Origin: CAWKZT01 sp963854565
GTDB lineage: Bacteria; Actinomycetota; Acidimicrobiia; Acidimicrobiales; JAHEJN01
NCBI GenBank assembly: GCA_963854565.1
Contig: CAWKZT010000081.1
Span: forward strand, 1 to 8,011
Direction: 5' to 3'
Length of the DNA: 8,011 nucleotides
In this document: positions 6,814 to 8,011 of the stretch, piece by piece
Position numbering within the stretch: the stretch's first letter is position 1
Layout of the letters: every line of letters begins with the position of its first letter
The notes under the pieces: model-generated
What the model saw: the letters and a program-made list of their open reading frames with translations, nothing else
Database searches by the model: none
Told to the model about the DNA's origin: nothing
Translations under genes and position numbers: made by a program

Positions 6814-6819
6814 GACGTG

Positions 6820-7431
6820 TTATTGGTAGCCTGTGGCTGGTTCTTCGGTGGGAATCATTAGTCCGTCACTGGCCGAAATGTTGGTGCGCAACTCGGCCAT
6901 ACTCGGATCATCGAGCGAAAACTGACGTAAGCGGTCAACCCAAAGATCTCGATACTGACAGTACGTTACGTGTTGACGTTCGGCTGTTTGGTAGTCGCTT
7001 CGGCGAACAGCATGAATGGTTGCGTCAGCCGCAACAGCCATGGCGCTGAGTTCGGCCCGCATTACCGGCGCCGGGTGGGCACTAGTTGCCTCGACCAACT
7101 GGGGGTGAAGTCGGTCGTGCTCCGCAGTGATCGAACCATCGGTGAGATCGACCGCGAGGTGAGAGTCGCCAAGATCGGCTAGCAGGGATTCGTGCGCTGT
7201 CAGCCATTCAGCAACCACAGGGGCAAAATCCTGGTGCCAGATTGCTAACTCTTGTCGGTTGATGGGTGATACGTCAGAAGGGGCATCAGTGGTTTCGTCG
7301 ATAGACCACCGTGGTGTTCGGTCACGACGAAGCCAGGTACTGAGCAAGATCAATACCAAGCACCCCGCCACAACGGCCAAAGGCACGGCGTAGTTGAGGT
7401 CTGATACTTCGTCGAACAAGGTTGCCTCCAT
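6820..7431 (-). CDS. Single-pass membrane protein with cytoplasmic domain, unknown
   Basis: I do not recognise this protein, 203 residues from the ATG at 7431. A short acidic N-terminus (MEATLFDEVSD) precedes one strong membrane helix at about 14-33, followed by the basic stretch WLRRDR. By the positive-inside rule that places the remaining 165 or so residues in the cytoplasm. That part is soluble, probably largely helical (AEWLTAHESLLADLG, RAELSAMAVAADATIHAVRR), rich in His, Asp and Glu, with one cysteine and no catalytic motif I can name. An in-frame ATG at 7476 would add 15 residues but lacks a Shine-Dalgarno sequence. The 7431 start has GGAG about nine bases upstream and is preferred. That GGAG sits in a palindrome. 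The long, domain-like reading frame supports a real gene. Confidence 0.75.
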   Translation of the reverse strand: MEATLFDEVSDLNYAVPLAVVAGCLVLILLSTWLRRDRTPRWSIDETTDAPSDVSPINRQELAIWHQDFAPVVAEWLTAHESLLADLGDSHLAVDLTDGSITAEHDRLHPQLVEATSAHPAPVMRAELSAMAVAADATIHAVRRSDYQTAERQHVTYCQYRDLWVDRLRQFSLDDPSMAELRTNISASDGLMIPTEEPATGYQ

Positions 7432-7438
7432 ATGCGAA

Positions 7439-7453
7439 GTCTCCAATGGAGAC
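7439..7453 (-). promoter_or_regulatory. 15-bp palindrome covering the ribosome-binding site
   Basis: GTCTCCA (7439-7445) and TGGAGAC (7447-7453) are perfect inverted copies around a single A. On the minus strand one arm supplies the GGAG Shine-Dalgarno sequence, about nine bases before the ATG at 7431. In RNA it can fold into a 6-bp stem with a three-base loop that hides this site; as DNA it could be an operator. Either would control the 203-residue membrane protein. The symmetry is seen, the role inferred. Confidence 0.4.
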
Positions 7454-7474
7454 AACAGAAGGCTAACCCGCCGC

Positions 7475-7677
7475 ATTGCAGCACCGGGTGCATGCTTAGT
7501 GGGCTGCTAGTCAGCGTTGCCAGATCGTCATATTTGCAAGGTTGCTACTGACACAGAACCGTGGTTACTGTGACCTAAGACACAAGCCAGCGACGATAAT
7601 CCGGGGGGATTTCGTTGTAGGCCTAGGGCCATGTCGTAGTCGTCGGATGCTGGGGGGTTTCCGCCGACTGCGACTGG
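7475..7677. other. Gap between the zinc-ribbon gene and the membrane protein gene
   Basis: Apart from the hairpin at 7633-7674, this gap holds small symmetric elements only: GCACC-G-GGTGC (7481-7491), AATCC-GGGG-GGATT (7598-7611) and GGCC-TAG-GGCC (7620-7630). I see no convincing gene, RNA or promoter. An open plus frame starting at 7542 runs antisense into the zinc-ribbon gene and reads like a shadow. Confidence 0.5.
7633..7674. terminator. Long hairpin directly after the zinc-ribbon gene
   Basis: GTCGTAGTCGTCGG (7633-7646) pairs with CCGCCGACTGCGAC (7661-7674) around a 14-base loop containing six G. In plus-strand RNA 13 of 14 positions pair, one as G-U. In minus-strand RNA two positions mismatch. 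It starts three bases past the minus-strand stop codon at 7678-7680, so terminating the zinc-ribbon transcript is the natural reading. No T-tract follows on the minus strand. The wobble leaves open a role in a plus-strand RNA. Confidence 0.5.
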
Positions 7678-7806
7678 TCAGTGGCGGACTTTTGGGGGTT
7701 TGTCATTTACCGACTTCTTGGTGTGGCAGAACCAACAGTTGTCAACCGGAGTCCCTCGCCAAGTGACGTCGCACGCCACACAATGAAGTGTTGAGCGGCG
7801 GATCAC
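7678..7806 (-). CDS. Very small zinc-ribbon protein
   Basis: The reading frame encodes C-V-A-C-DVTWRG-TPVDN-C-W-F-C, that is CxxC, 11 residues, CxxC, with a tryptophan and glycine between the knuckles and a tryptophan inside the second. This is a typical zinc-ribbon/rubredoxin-like metal site that would bind one Zn ion. From the GTG at 7806 the protein is 42 residues with a short basic tail (KPPKVRH). GGGGG lies about eight bases upstream of that GTG. The same frame stays open to an ATG at 7911, giving 77 residues, but the extra N-terminus is R/S/P/T-rich, lacks a ribosome-binding site and looks non-coding. The role is unknown; such mini-ribbons often act as nucleic-acid or protein adaptors. 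A hairpin right behind the stop supports it as a transcribed unit. Confidence 0.5.
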   Translation of the reverse strand: MIRRSTLHCVACDVTWRGTPVDNCWFCHTKKSVNDKPPKVRH

Positions 7807-8011
7807 TTGGGGTGCCCCCGCGGTGCGCTGCTTCGTAAAGGACGAGCGCGACGGGTGCGGCAAGATAGAGGTACGGATCCCAGACATCGGCGCCATCTTC
7901 ATACGCAGCATCGGGACAATGGTGGATGGTGCGGCGTTAGGTAGATACCGTCAACGCGAATAACAATCTATATGCCGAGCAGTTGGCAAGAAAAGATCTC
8001 ACCTTATGGCA

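Larger units (their letters stand above)
6366..6819. other. Structured intergenic gap of about 450 bases
   Basis: This stretch separates the stop of the 6820-7431 gene from the start of the 102-residue membrane protein gene. The part nearest the latter (6366-6517) holds two overlapping hairpins, a palindrome and a direct repeat, listed separately. It is more AT-rich than the flanking genes. The rest (6518-6819) has no convincing gene. It contains open frames on both strands (plus 6558-6815; minus within 6498-6758 and up to 6685), but none has a good ribosome-binding site, a recognisable domain or clearly coding-like composition. Confidence 0.6.

Noticed and set aside
7542..7766. Plus-strand 74-codon frame
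   Set aside because: It runs through the hairpin at 7633-7674 and antisense to the zinc-ribbon motif, with R/G/L-rich non-coding-like composition.
7949..7954. TTGACG on the minus strand as a -35 element for the zinc-ribbon gene
   Set aside because: At 16-18 base spacing there is no acceptable -10 sequence.

Overview
The window looks like bacterial chromosome of moderately high GC, probably an actinomycete-type organism. An Acidimicrobiia-like lineage is my best guess. It rests on the style of the large FtsX-type permease, the codon use, GTG/ATG starts and hairpins without T-tracts. This is inference from family resemblance, not a taxonomic assignment.

Layout: every well-supported gene lies on the minus strand, so transcription runs from high to low coordinates. 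From the right end the order is: a very small zinc-ribbon protein (about 7678-7806) followed at once by a long hairpin; an unrecognised single-pass membrane protein (6820-7431); a roughly 450-base gap with regulatory-looking structure; an unrecognised small membrane protein of 102 residues (6057-6365) followed by a strong hairpin (6002-6038); an ABC transporter pair made of a LolD/MacB-type ATPase (5139-5894) and a 960-residue double-FtsX permease (2255-5137), one base apart; a GNAT acetyltransferase (1726-2193); and a 4-coumarate-CoA-ligase-like AMP-forming acyl-CoA ligase (98-1651). The left edge (15-53) is a run of 22 G followed by 17 C, most simply an assembly artefact.

Functionally, the ATPase and permease should form one inner-membrane mechanotransmission or lipoprotein/lipid-type exporter of the MacB/LolCDE/FtsX superfamily. 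The acetyltransferase and ligase follow on the same strand with gaps of 61 and 74 bases and may share the transcript, but no pathway link is evident. The two membrane proteins and the zinc ribbon to the right have no recognisable partners.

The least ordinary part is 6366-6517, upstream of the 102-residue membrane protein. It holds a 15-bp perfect-arm palindrome, an 18-bp imperfect direct repeat with 22-bp period, and two overlapping, mutually exclusive hairpins just before the Shine-Dalgarno sequence. I see no rRNA, tRNA, CRISPR array, insertion sequence or clear defence system, and nothing here proves a new system.
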